The translations under genes were made by a program, and so were the position numbers. Shown here piece after piece: positions 40,704 through 48,937 of a DNA stretch of 64,000 nt. How positions within the stretch are numbered: the first letter of the stretch is position 1; every line of letters starts with the position of its first letter. Origin of the DNA: Luteibacter aegosomatis (GTDB taxonomy: Bacteria > Pseudomonadota > Gammaproteobacteria > Xanthomonadales > Rhodanobacteraceae); the NCBI RefSeq assembly GCF_023078455.1, contig NZ_CP095740.1, positions 2,964,001 to 3,028,000 on the forward strand, in the 5' to 3' direction. The notes beneath the pieces are model-generated. The model was given only the letters and a program-made list of their open reading frames with translations. It was not told the DNA's origin and made no database searches.

Positions 40704-41974
40704 ACGAACTCGCCAACGAATCGCTGCGGGATGGAACCGCCGAAGGCTCCCTGCTCGATCGATTCCTTCGCCGGCAACTGCTCGGCTCGCTCGCGACGCT
40801 CGAACGCGGCCGCCTCGTGGTGAGCGATGCGTGGGGAACGGAAACGCTGGGTGCCTCCCTGGCCGACCCCGCCGACGAAGATATCCATGTCGACGTGCAC
40901 GACACCCGCTTCTATCGACTGATGGCGACGCACGGCAGCGTCGGCGCCGCCGATGCCTATATCGAAGGCTACTGGCGCTGCAGCGACCTGGTGGGACTCG
41001 TCCGCCTCCTGGTGCGCAACCGCGACCTGCTCGATGGCATGGAGACCGGCCTTGCGCGCTGGGGCGGCATGGCCATGCGCGCGTGGCACGCGCTGCGCGA
41101 AAACACCCGTAAAGGAAGCCGACGCAACATCGCCGCCCACTACGACCTGGGCAACGCGTTCTTCGGGCTGTTTCTCTCCGACGACCTCATGTACTCGTCC
41201 GCGTTGTGGACCGAGGCCACGGACACGCTCGAGATCGCCTCCACGCGCAAGCTGGACGTCATCTGCCGCAAGCTGGGCCTGGCCCCGGGCATGCGCGTGG
41301 TGGAGATCGGCACCGGATGGGGCGGCTTCGCCATACACGCGGCATCCCGATACGGCTGCCACGTCACCACCACCACGATCTCCGCCGAGCAATACCGCCT
41401 CGCCTGCGAGCGCGTGGCCGAAGCCGGGCTCGGCGACCGGGTGACCGTGCTCCAGCAGGATTATCGCGACCTGGAAGGTTCCTTCGATCGACTGGTGTCC
41501 ATCGAGATGATCGAAGCCATCGGCGCGACATACATGGACACCTATTTCGCCAAGATCGGCCGCTTGCTGACGCCGCAAGGCGTCGCGCTCATCCAGGCGA
41601 TCACGATCGAAGACCATCGTTACGAGCAGGCCTTGGCCGCCGTCGATTTCATCAAACGGCACGTCTTCCCCGGAAGCTTCATCCCCTCGGTCAGCGCGAT
41701 GCTCGCCGCCAAGACGCGATCGAGCGACCTGGCCCTCGTGCACCAGGAAGACTTCGGCCTGTCGTACGCGCGCACGCTGGAGGCATGGCGGGAGCGCTTT
41801 CTCTCGCGCCTCGACGACGTGCATGGCCAGGGCTTCGACGAGCGTTTCGCGCGCCTGTGGGAGTTCTACCTCGCCTATTGCGAAGGCGGCTTCCGTGAGC
41901 GCTCCATCGGCGTGTGCCATCTGCTCCTCGCGCGTCCGCAGGCGCGTCCCGCCGTACAGGGCTGGACGGCATGA
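40700..41974 (+). CDS. cyclopropane-fatty-acyl-phospholipid synthase-like methyltransferase
   Basis: A 424-residue SAM-dependent enzyme that transfers a methylene or methyl group to the double bond of membrane acyl chains. The N-terminal lipid-binding part is followed by the conserved HYDLGNAFFGLFLSDDLMYS (near residue 148), the SAM motif VVEIGTGWGGFAIHAASRYG (near 200) and VSIEMIEAIGATYMDTYF. Length agrees with CFA synthases. It may be a true cyclopropane synthase or a related methyltransferase; a second, diverged copy follows two genes later. Confidence 0.92.
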   Translation: MNELANESLRDGTAEGSLLDRFLRRQLLGSLATLERGRLVVSDAWGTETLGASLADPADEDIHVDVHDTRFYRLMATHGSVGAADAYIEGYWRCSDLVGLVRLLVRNRDLLDGMETGLARWGGMAMRAWHALRENTRKGSRRNIAAHYDLGNAFFGLFLSDDLMYSSALWTEATDTLEIASTRKLDVICRKLGLAPGMRVVEIGTGWGGFAIHAASRYGCHVTTTTISAEQYRLACERVAEAGLGDRVTVLQQDYRDLEGSFDRLVSIEMIEAIGATYMDTYFAKIGRLLTPQGVALIQAITIEDHRYEQALAAVDFIKRHVFPGSFIPSVSAMLAAKTRSSDLALVHQEDFGLSYARTLEAWRERFLSRLDDVHGQGFDERFARLWEFYLAYCEGGFRERSIGVCHLLLARPQARPAVQGWTA

Positions 41975-42786
41975 ACGGATCGGCCGCCCTCATGAGCCTG
42001 GTGGTCCTGGCCGTGGTCATGATCGTGCTGATGACCGCCGGATGGCTGTGGCAGCGTCGCCATCGCAACGCCGGCATCGTCGACGTGTTGTGGACGGCCG
42101 GCGTCGGGCTGGCCGCTCTCCTGATGGCCGCCACGGCGAACGGCGCGGCGCCGGCACGCCTGCTGACCGGCGCGATGGGACTGGCGTGGTCCGCGCGCCT
42201 CGCCACGCATCTATGGCAGCGCGTGCGCTGCGAACCGGAAGACGGCCGCTATCGCTACCTGCGTTCGCACTGGCACGGACACCAGGGCAAGTTCTTCGCG
42301 CTCTTCCAGGCCCAGGCGGCGATCGTGGTGCTCTTCGCTCTGCCGTTCATGGCCGCCGCGGCCAACCCCGCGCCACGTCCCGTCGGCATGGCGCTCGCGG
42401 TCGTCATCTGGACGGCCAGCGTCGTCGGCGAATCCGTCGCCGATCGCCAGCTGGCCCGCCACCGCGCGCAGCCGGACCAGCGGGGCAAGACCTTTCGCGG
42501 TGGCCTGTGGCGTTATTCGCGGCATCCCAACTACTTCTTCGAATGGCTGCACTGGTTCGCCTACGTCGCGCTGGCCGTCGGCTCTCCCTTGGCTTGGCTG
42601 GCCTGGGTGGGGCCGATCGTGATGTACGTCTTCGTACGCTGGCTCAGCGGCGTCCCCTTTACCGAAGCGCAGGCACTCCGCACGCGCGGCGACGACTACC
42701 GCGACTACCAACGCACCACGTCCGCGCTGATCCCGTGGTTTCCCTCCTCCTCTTCCGGAGACGCCCATGAACACGACCGTCGCTGA
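41971..42786 (+). CDS. DUF1295 membrane protein (steroid 5-alpha-reductase-like)
   Basis: A 271-residue multi-pass membrane protein with helices throughout and the C-terminal DUF1295 signature [20 protein letters not shown], then [20 protein letters not shown]. The family belongs to the isoprenylcysteine methyltransferase/steroid reductase superfamily. Its recurrent neighbours are CFA-type methyltransferases, which points to a reductive or redox step on acyl chains in the membrane. Overlaps the CFA gene by 4 bp and the next gene by 20 bp. Confidence 0.9.
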   Translation: MNGSAALMSLVVLAVVMIVLMTAGWLWQRRHRNAGIVDVLWTAGVGLAALLMAATANGAAPARLLTGAMGLAWSARLATHLWQRVRCEPEDGRYRYLRSHWHGHQGKFFALFQAQAAIVVLFALPFMAAAANPAPRPVGMALAVVIWTASVVGESVADRQLARHRAQPDQRGKTFRGGLWRYSRHPNYFFEWLHWFAYVALAVGSPLAWLAWVGPIVMYVFVRWLSGVPFTEAQALRTRGDDYRDYQRTTSALIPWFPSSSSGDAHEHDRR

Positions 42787-43873
42787 GGACGCGCTGCTGC
42801 CCGCCGACCGAGCCGCCCCCGGGCTGCTCGGGCTGGCCGAACGCGGCCTGCTTCCCGACCCGCTTATCCGTCTCGGCATACGTCGCCTCTGCGCGCAACG
42901 CCTGGACGACTGCCGTCGCGGAGGCGCCGAAGCCGACATGGCACGCCATGCCGCGCTGCTGCAGGCGGTGGCCCAGGCCCCGCTCGCCATCCACACCGAC
43001 GAGGCGAACGCGCAGCACTACGAGGTGCCTACCGCGTTCTTCCAGGGGTGCCTCGGCGCGCGGCTGAAGTATTCGTCCTGCTACTTCCCGACGGGCGGGG
43101 AAACCCTCGACGACGCCGAGGAGGCGATGCTCCGTCTCTACGCCGAGCGCGCGCAGCTTGCCGACGGGCAGGACATCCTCGAACTCGGTTGCGGCTGGGG
43201 TTCGCTCACGCTCTGGATGGCCGAGCGCTATCCCCATGCGCGGATCACCGCGGTATCGAATTCCCGTTCGCAGCGCGCGCACATCGAAGCCGAAGCCCGT
43301 CGACGCGGATTGCCGCACGTCCGTGTCGTGACCTGCGACATCAACACCCTGGCGTTGCCGCCCAGCTCGTTTGACCGATGCGTATCGGTCGAGATGTTCG
43401 AACACGTACGCAATCACCAGGCGTTGATGCGACGCATCGCGGAATGGCTGCGTCCGGACGGCGCCCTCTTCGTGCACATCTTCGCGCACCGCCGCTCGGC
43501 CTATCTCTTCGACACCGACGGCGAAGACAACTGGATGGGGCGTCATTTCTTCACGGGCGGCATGATGCCGGCCACCGATACGCTGCTCTGGTTCCAGCGC
43601 GACCTGCGCATCGAAGGGCAGTGGCTGGTGGACGGTACGCACTACGAGCGCACGGCGAACGCGTGGCTCGCCAACCAGGATCGCCATCGCGACGAGGTCA
43701 TGCGGGTGCTGTCCGATGCCTACGGCTCCGAATCGCTGGCGCGCCTCTGGTTCCATCGGTGGCGCATCTTCTGGATGTCCTGCGCCGAATTGTTCGGGTA
43801 TGCCGGCGGCCAGGAATGGATGGTCTCGCATTACCGGTTCGTGCCGAACCGCGACGGAGGACGACGCCCATGA
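42767..43873 (+). CDS. second CFA-like SAM-dependent methyltransferase
   Basis: A 368-residue methyltransferase with the SAM motif [20 protein letters not shown] (near residue 137) and [20 protein letters not shown], related to but shorter and more diverged than the CFA synthase two genes upstream. The conserved [20 protein letters not shown] segment fits a lipid methyltransferase rather than a cyclopropanase. Overlaps the DUF1295 gene by 20 bp and the lipocalin gene by 4 bp. It probably acts on a different substrate or step than the first copy. Confidence 0.88.
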   Translation: MNTTVAEDALLPADRAAPGLLGLAERGLLPDPLIRLGIRRLCAQRLDDCRRGGAEADMARHAALLQAVAQAPLAIHTDEANAQHYEVPTAFFQGCLGARLKYSSCYFPTGGETLDDAEEAMLRLYAERAQLADGQDILELGCGWGSLTLWMAERYPHARITAVSNSRSQRAHIEAEARRRGLPHVRVVTCDINTLALPPSSFDRCVSVEMFEHVRNHQALMRRIAEWLRPDGALFVHIFAHRRSAYLFDTDGEDNWMGRHFFTGGMMPATDTLLWFQRDLRIEGQWLVDGTHYERTANAWLANQDRHRDEVMRVLSDAYGSESLARLWFHRWRIFWMSCAELFGYAGGQEWMVSHYRFVPNRDGGRRP

Positions 43874-44421
43874 AATCCCTGATCTCGCGCCTGGGAGGCG
43901 TGGCCTTCGCCATGCTTCCCCTCACCGCCTGTGCCTCCACGCAGCCGCCCGTACCCCGCGCCTCCAGCGTGGACGTCGCCCGATACGCGGGCGATTGGTA
44001 CGTCATCGCCTCGATCCCCACGCGGTTCGAGAAGGAGGCGGTGAATGCCGTGGAGTCCTACCGGCTCGCTGCGGACGGGACCATCGAAACGCGCTTCCGC
44101 TATCGCAAGAACGAAGCCACGGGCGAACTCAAGACCATGCATGCGAAGGGCTTCGCTCACGCGGACACGCGCAACGCGGTCTGGGGCATGCAGTTCGTCT
44201 GGCCCGTCAAGGCCCAGTACGTCATCGCGTGGCTCGATCCGGCGTACCGGCAGGTGATCGTGGCTCGGGACAAGCGCGACTACGTCTGGATCATGTCGCG
44301 CACGCCCACGATGTCCGACGCCGACTACGAAGCGCTGGTCGCGCGCGTGGCGGCGATGGGTTACGACACCGCGAAACTGCGCAAGGTGCCCCAGCAATGG
44401 CCCGAAGCGTCGACCCGTTGA
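43870..44421 (+). CDS. outer-membrane lipocalin (Blc-like)
   Basis: A 183-residue lipoprotein. The lipobox LTAC places the modified cysteine at residue 21. The lipocalin signature [15 protein letters not shown] (near residue 43) and the closing strands ([29 protein letters not shown]) form one eight-stranded barrel that binds lipids. Blc-type lipocalins help maintain or repair membranes under stress. Cotranslated with the methyltransferase gene by an ATGA overlap. Confidence 0.93.
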   Translation: MKSLISRLGGVAFAMLPLTACASTQPPVPRASSVDVARYAGDWYVIASIPTRFEKEAVNAVESYRLAADGTIETRFRYRKNEATGELKTMHAKGFAHADTRNAVWGMQFVWPVKAQYVIAWLDPAYRQVIVARDKRDYVWIMSRTPTMSDADYEALVARVAAMGYDTAKLRKVPQQWPEASTR

Positions 44422-44461
44422 CGAGTACGGCCTTTCGCCTCATGGACTTCGCTGAAGCGGT

Positions 44462-45094
44462 ATGATGCGACCGGACGCCACTCCCCTTCCCCACTCCGTC
44501 AAGGCGGTGCGACGCATGGCTCATCGGGCGTGCCCGGACACCGATAACGCCGCTCATTGGTCCGCGCAGATGACGGCGGTCAGTGCGCGCCGCGACGTCG
44601 ATGCGTTCATGCGCCTGTTCGCCCACTTCGGCCCGCGCCTGCAGCGCTACCTCGTCGGCATGGGCGTCGTGCCCGCGCAAGCCGAGGAACTGGTGCAGGA
44701 GACCATGCTGCGGCTGTGGCACCGGGCCGCCCAGTTCGATCCGTCCCGGGCCAACGTGTCCACCTGGCTGTTCCGCATCGCGCGCAACCTCTACATCGAC
44801 AGCGTCAGGGGCGAGCCGCACTGGCTCGCGATCCAGGACGGCCTGGAGCAGTTGGACGACCTTCCGCCGAACGACGGGGTCACGTCCACGGAATCCTTTG
44901 CCGATGGCGTGGGCCTGGACCGCGCCATCGCCGAGCTGCCGCCGCAACAGGCCCGGATGATCCGGATGTCGTATTTCGAGGCCAGGAGCCACGGCGAGAT
45001 CGCCCGCGAGTTGGGCCAGCCCCTGGGCTCGGTGAAATCCAACCTGCGCCGGGCTTTCGCCAAGCTGCAGGCCTCCCTGAGAAAAGCACCATGA
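44462..45094 (+). CDS. ECF sigma factor of the RpoE-ChrR type
   Basis: A 210-residue sigma factor. Region 2 (AEELVQETMLRLWHRAAQFD; NVSTWLFRIARNLYIDSVRG, about residues 75-120) and region 4 (ELPPQQARMIRMSYFEARSH; GEIARELGQPLGSVKSNLRR, about 160-197) are complete. The first 35 residues may be an over-call; an internal ATG (MTAVSARRD, residue 37) is possible. The next gene encodes a ChrR-type anti-sigma with an overlapping start. In Rhodobacter and other proteobacteria this pair answers singlet oxygen and drives lipid-modification genes like those upstream. Confidence 0.92.
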   Translation: MMRPDATPLPHSVKAVRRMAHRACPDTDNAAHWSAQMTAVSARRDVDAFMRLFAHFGPRLQRYLVGMGVVPAQAEELVQETMLRLWHRAAQFDPSRANVSTWLFRIARNLYIDSVRGEPHWLAIQDGLEQLDDLPPNDGVTSTESFADGVGLDRAIAELPPQQARMIRMSYFEARSHGEIARELGQPLGSVKSNLRRAFAKLQASLRKAP

Positions 45095-45744
45095 AGCCGC
45101 ACCACCACCCCGACGTCGCCACGCTCATGGCCTATTCGGCCGGCGCGCTCTCGAGCGCGTTCTCGGCCGTCGTCTCCGCGCACCTCAGCGTTTGCCACGC
45201 CTGCCGGGAGTGCCTGCGGGAAATGGATGCCATCGGCGGCCAGTTGCTCACTCAGCAGGAAGGGATCCCCCTTTCCTCCGATGCGGCGGAACGGCTCCTG
45301 GCGAGGTTGAACGAGGACGGCCCGGCCATGCCGGAACCTCACGACGCGCCGAGCCGGCACGATCCCGATCTCCTGCCGACACCGCTCTGGCCGTACTTCG
45401 GCCGCTCCTACCGCGAGCTGTCCTGGAAGTGGATCGGCCCCGGCATCCACCACATCCGCGCGCAAGGCGTGCCCGACCACCTGATGCTCCTGCGCGTCGC
45501 GCCCGGGCGCAGCCTGCCCATGCATACCCATGGCGGAAGCGAGCTGACCATGATCCTGCGCGGCGCCTACGACGACACGCTGGGCCACTTCGCCCCGGGC
45601 GACGTCGCCGACCTGGACAACGACACGGAACACCAACCCGTCACCGCGCCGGGCGTTCCCTGCATCTGCGTGGCCGCGACCGATGCGCCGCTGGTGTTCT
45701 CCGGTTGGCTGGCGCGGATGCTTCAGCCGATGGTTCGGATGTAG
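45091..45744 (+). CDS. ChrR-type zinc anti-sigma factor
   Basis: A 217-residue protein starting at the ATG that overlaps the sigma-factor stop. The N-terminal zinc anti-sigma motif is clear: HPDVATLMAYSAGAL, then HLSVCHACRECL (His-x3-Cys-x2-Cys, near residue 31). The C-terminal half is a cupin (LPMHTHGGSELTMILRGAY) as in ChrR. The protein holds the ECF sigma factor inactive until singlet oxygen or organic hydroperoxide releases it. It closes the operon. Confidence 0.93.
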   Translation: MKPHHHPDVATLMAYSAGALSSAFSAVVSAHLSVCHACRECLREMDAIGGQLLTQQEGIPLSSDAAERLLARLNEDGPAMPEPHDAPSRHDPDLLPTPLWPYFGRSYRELSWKWIGPGIHHIRAQGVPDHLMLLRVAPGRSLPMHTHGGSELTMILRGAYDDTLGHFAPGDVADLDNDTEHQPVTAPGVPCICVAATDAPLVFSGWLARMLQPMVRM

Positions 45745-45804
45745 AGAGAGCGAATTCTTAGCGAGCGGCACAGCGAGAGTGAGTTATGAGTAGTGCCTGC
45801 GAAA

Positions 45805-46281
45805 CTAGTTCATGCAATGTTCTCTAAGGACTTTATCGACAGCGCTGTCGATGTCTTCCTTCGACTCGAGTTCCTTAAGATAGGCACATGAAAGATCGAA
45901 ATCCACATTCGACGGCATAGCATAAATGCCGTTGGCTCCCGCATTGTCATTGAGAACTATCCATACATAAGGAGTCCTTGCACTCAAACCTCTCACACCG
46001 AGAACATTGTATTTGGATGAATTAACTGCACCTTTAAGTAGCAGAGGCATCTTCAATCCAGGCGATGATCTGCGACTGAACTCCAAACCCTGTAGATCAG
46101 CCCAAACAGAGGCTTGGGTAATCTCAAGAAATCCTTTATCTGCAAGTAGCTTTCGCTTGAGAGTTGGATAGCAAATTAGTGCAATCGCCAAAGGGATAGA
46201 CGTCAAGGCCAAAATCTTGACTGCTCTTAACCTCATGGATGAATTCCAATGGCCTACCCTCTTTTCGAAGACATCGTTCAA
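45805..46281 (-). CDS. hypothetical membrane-anchored protein, possible orphan immunity protein
   Basis: A 158-residue protein from the ATG at 46281 (or 46236, MRLRAVKIL). One hydrophobic segment (ALTSIPLAIALICYP) anchors a mainly beta C-terminal domain (LLKGAVNSSKYNVLGVRGLS; PYVWIVLNDNAGANGIYAM). Two late cysteines and low GC stand out against the core genes. I recognise no family. It lies downstream of a displaced Rhs tip and its immunity gene, so it may be another orphan immunity gene. Confidence 0.5.
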   Translation of the reverse strand: MNDVFEKRVGHWNSSMRLRAVKILALTSIPLAIALICYPTLKRKLLADKGFLEITQASVWADLQGLEFSRRSSPGLKMPLLLKGAVNSSKYNVLGVRGLSARTPYVWIVLNDNAGANGIYAMPSNVDFDLSCAYLKELESKEDIDSAVDKVLREHCMN

Positions 46282-46482
46282 GCTGATATATGCCGGATGA
46301 CGTCGATTAGTTTGAAAGAACAGTTCAATCTTCCCCTATAGTCCAGCATTATTAAATGCAAGCTTCGGCTCGATGCTCGGAAGCTGTGAATCTCCAGCAG
46401 CTTCTCGCCAGGAGATTCATGGGCATACGCATCGACTGAAGTCATAGTCAACAAGAAAAGCTTAATTGCTCACGGATATCCA

Positions 46483-47073
46483 TCATGGATGAGATTCACT
46501 CCACAAATCATAGCTCGACGCGATTTTCCCGTGCCAGAAATCCAGTTCACTAAAATCTATCAATTTCGCATCCACCTGCTTCCGTAGGCGTGTCTGCTTG
46601 CACTCATCCTGCCAGCCGAGCGGACTTTTCATATCCATGGAAACGTCAATTTTCACGCCCACGCTTCTCTCCGAAATGTTGGTCACTTCTACCCTTCCTC
46701 CCGAAGCGGCTCCATAGCAGCCATGCTTGCCTGGAAAAGAACTTGGGCCAGAGCTAAAAAAAACCGCCACTTTCTCGCTGGGCAACTCGAATACACTCCC
46801 CGGCAAAGGCTTTGAAACAAAGTACATCGTAAGTTTTTCGAACGCATCATCATCCGTCTTCTTTGACGGCCAATATTGTCGTTCAGCGATCACGTAGCCC
46901 CGTCCAGGCCCGATTCGATGGCAAGAGAATTGCCGTTGCTGTGCTTCCACTGCTTTGCATCCAGTGACGTCAATCGCTACTTGATCGACTGCAAAGCTGT
47001 TATCTCTTGCACATGCAACAGATGCCCAAAGGAGAAGAACCCCAAGCGAAACCAACTTATTTCGCACATCCAC
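46483..47073 (-). CDS. exported immunity protein candidate for the metallopeptidase-tip Rhs fragment
   Basis: A 196-residue protein from a GTG at 47073, 8 bp behind GGGAGG, overlapping the end of the Rhs tip gene by 17 bp. A signal peptide (LVSLGVLLLWASVACA) sends it to the periplasm, where it could meet a toxin arriving from outside. The mature part holds several Cys (VTGCKAVEAQQRQFSCH; GKHGCYG; DECKQTR) that could form disulfides. Not a family I know; the position argues for cognate immunity. Confidence 0.65.
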   Translation of the reverse strand: MDVRNKLVSLGVLLLWASVACARDNSFAVDQVAIDVTGCKAVEAQQRQFSCHRIGPGRGYVIAERQYWPSKKTDDDAFEKLTMYFVSKPLPGSVFELPSEKVAVFFSSGPSSFPGKHGCYGAASGGRVEVTNISERSVGVKIDVSMDMKSPLGWQDECKQTRLRKQVDAKLIDFSELDFWHGKIASSYDLWSESHP

Positions 47074-48400
47074 AATGAATGCCTCCCGACTTGATCTGCC
47101 CCGCCAATGCGTTAGACCTTTTGTTGGCTTCTTGATATACATCTCGATGCGCTTCACCCAAGCCACTGAAAGGACCTCTGGTTTTGTGCAACGCCTCATG
47201 AACTATCGTGTCATAGAGCTCAACCAACATATCTCCAGATAATGTCTTGAGATAACGACTCGATAGATACATCTTCCCGTTGATTGCGTTGTACTCCCCG
47301 ACATCCACTATCTCGTTACCGAGTGAATCGATATGCGTCGCCATGTTTTGGACGACAGGATCCTTCTTAGGGAATTTGAGGTCCGTTTCAGTTCTCTTCG
47401 CAAGAGCAAGCATACAATCGATATCTTCCTGGGTCAGACCCCAAATATCGAAAAGTGACATCGGGTTCCCACCTACGTAGGTGTATGTATTCGCCCCCGC
47501 CATCAGCCCAACGGGATCACTCTCCACATACCGCCCCAAATCCGCCCGATAGTCCCGAAACCCGTTGTTCCACGTCTTCGTCTCATCGTCAAAGTACTGC
47601 CCCGGGAAGCCCAGGTTCAACTTGAACCCTTCCGTGACCACCTGACGATCAAATGCGAAGTTCTCGGCCGACCACACGATGCTCCGCGACGCATTCGTCG
47701 CCACCTCCGGCCGCCCCACCTGATCGGCATGGATGGCGTAGACCTGCCCACCCGACACGCGCCCGATCAAGCGCCCATGGATCCAGACATAGTCGACCCA
47801 CCCGCCATTGGCGTACTCCGCCAGCAGCGGGCCGCCGCGGTCCGGGGCGAAGAAGATCGTGTCGAGCGCGCCTACCTTGCGCAGCCGCTGCCCCTCCGGA
47901 TTCACGTAGTAAGTCGTGTTGGTAGCCGAATCCATGCGGTTGAACGCATCGTAGTGGTACTGCGCCGCTCCATCGACCGTCGTCAGGTTGCCGTTGGCGT
48001 CGTAACCCAGCGCCTGGGTGTTCGTGCTGACCAGGCGGTTGCTGCCCGGGTCGATGCCTTGCGCCAGAGTCACACCATTGATCACGTGCGACGTGCGATT
48101 GCCGTTGGTGTCGTACTGGAAGCCTTCGCTGTTCGCCGTCGAGGTCGCCGAGGTCAGACGGTAGACGCTGTCGTACTGGAAGGTCTGGGTGAGCGAGGCA
48201 TCCCTGCCGTTGGTGATGCGCGTGATGCGGTCGGCTGCGTCGTAGCCGAAGCCCAGGCTCTGCACGCCGGGCACGCTGATGCCGGTCAGGCGGCCGTCGC
48301 CGTCGTAGCTGAGCGTGTTGGTCAGGCCGTTGCTCGAGGTCCAGCCGGTGAACGACGACGCGTCGCCGCCACGGTAGGTCAATGCGCTGGCGACCTGCAT
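47057..48400 (-). CDS. displaced Rhs C-terminal fragment with HExxH metallopeptidase toxin tip
   Basis: A 447-residue frame from the ATG at 48400. Its first about 290 residues duplicate the core end of the intact Rhs gene to the right, without signal peptide or most YD repeats. After the core hallmark (YVESDPVGLMAGANTYTYVG) the tip starts at DIWGLTQEDIDCMLALAKR and carries HEALH (residues 401-405) with a nearby GEAHRD, the zinc-binding layout of zincin metallopeptidases. This is a stored alternative tip, probably not translated unless recombined, with its own immunity gene overlapping. Confidence 0.85.
   Translation of the reverse strand: MQVASALTYRGGDASSFTGWTSSNGLTNTLSYDGDGRLTGISVPGVQSLGFGYDAADRITRITNGRDASLTQTFQYDSVYRLTSATSTANSEGFQYDTNGNRTSHVINGVTLAQGIDPGSNRLVSTNTQALGYDANGNLTTVDGAAQYHYDAFNRMDSATNTTYYVNPEGQRLRKVGALDTIFFAPDRGGPLLAEYANGGWVDYVWIHGRLIGRVSGGQVYAIHADQVGRPEVATNASRSIVWSAENFAFDRQVVTEGFKLNLGFPGQYFDDETKTWNNGFRDYRADLGRYVESDPVGLMAGANTYTYVGGNPMSLFDIWGLTQEDIDCMLALAKRTETDLKFPKKDPVVQNMATHIDSLGNEIVDVGEYNAINGKMYLSSRYLKTLSGDMLVELYDTIVHEALHKTRGPFSGLGEAHRDVYQEANKRSNALAGQIKSGGIHCGCAK
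47514..48398. repeat. Rhs core duplication, copy A
   Basis: An 885-bp segment that aligns without gaps to 49464-50348 (offset 1950) with about 17 mismatches by eye. It encodes the last YD repeats and the core hallmark. Such a long, near-identical direct repeat is a ready substrate for homologous recombination that would swap the toxin tips. Confidence 0.95.
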
Positions 48401-48402
48401 GG

Positions 48403-48462
48403 TTGAGTGCGTCGGTGCTGTGGGTGAGCTGGCCGTTCGCGTCGTACTGATAGCTCGTCTTC
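48403..48462 (-). pseudogene. second Rhs fragment fused out of frame to the displaced tip
   Basis: This segment matches 50940-50998 of the intact Rhs gene (SYQYDANGQLTHSTDALNH) with a few mismatches. In the intact gene it lies some 590 bp upstream of the sequence that joins it here, so an internal deletion occurred. The junction is out of frame with the tip, which explains why the displaced tip starts at its own ATG. Confidence 0.8.
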
Positions 48463-48501
48463 AGCTACCGATGTGCTTGCTGGCACGAGACGAACAATTC
48501 A

Positions 48502-48867
48502 TCAAAGCGAATCGTTTTCGCCCGCCAACCTTGGAGCAAAAAGACGATTGGCTGCGTATGTACATGCAAGCCCCGTTATTAGCATTGATGGCAAAATGAA
48601 CCACCACGTTTTAAGAAGAAATATCGCATCTTCTGATGAACGAAGATACATCAACAAGACACCCAAAGGAATCGGGAATAATGCAAGCGTGCCCGCAGGA
48701 GCCAGTGCAGGTGAAGTTATTAAAACGCCTACGCAGACGAAAATTACCCGCTTTCGATTATTAGGCCACGCAATATTTTTCACTGGATACACGAAAAACG
48801 ATAGAAGACCTACACCTATAAGCAGTTCAACCACAGCAATGGAGATAACAAAGACGGTGAAAATCAT
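48502..48867 (-). CDS. four-helix membrane protein, cognate immunity candidate of the 48938-52474 toxin
   Basis: A 121-residue protein with four hydrophobic segments (FTVFVISIAVVELLIGVGLL; VIFVCVGVLITSPALAPAG; ALFPIPLGVLLMYL; WFILPSMLITGLACTYA). It starts 71 bp after the stop of the split Rhs toxin, the expected place for its immunity gene. A membrane immunity protein implies that the toxin tip attacks or crosses the inner membrane. No family recognised; AT-rich. Confidence 0.65.
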   Translation of the reverse strand: MIFTVFVISIAVVELLIGVGLLSFFVYPVKNIAWPNNRKRVIFVCVGVLITSPALAPAGTLALFPIPLGVLLMYLRSSEDAIFLLKTWWFILPSMLITGLACTYAANRLFAPRLAGENDSL

Positions 48868-48937
48868 AGTCGCACCTTACTCAAAGAAGTTTGGCATCGC
48901 ACGTCATTAGATTACGCACTGCTCGTTCCGATCAGGA

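Noticed and set aside
46386..46418. Inverted repeat TGAATCTCC...GGAGATTCA as terminator
   Set aside because: A 9-bp stem with a 15-nt loop and no T-run is too weak to call.
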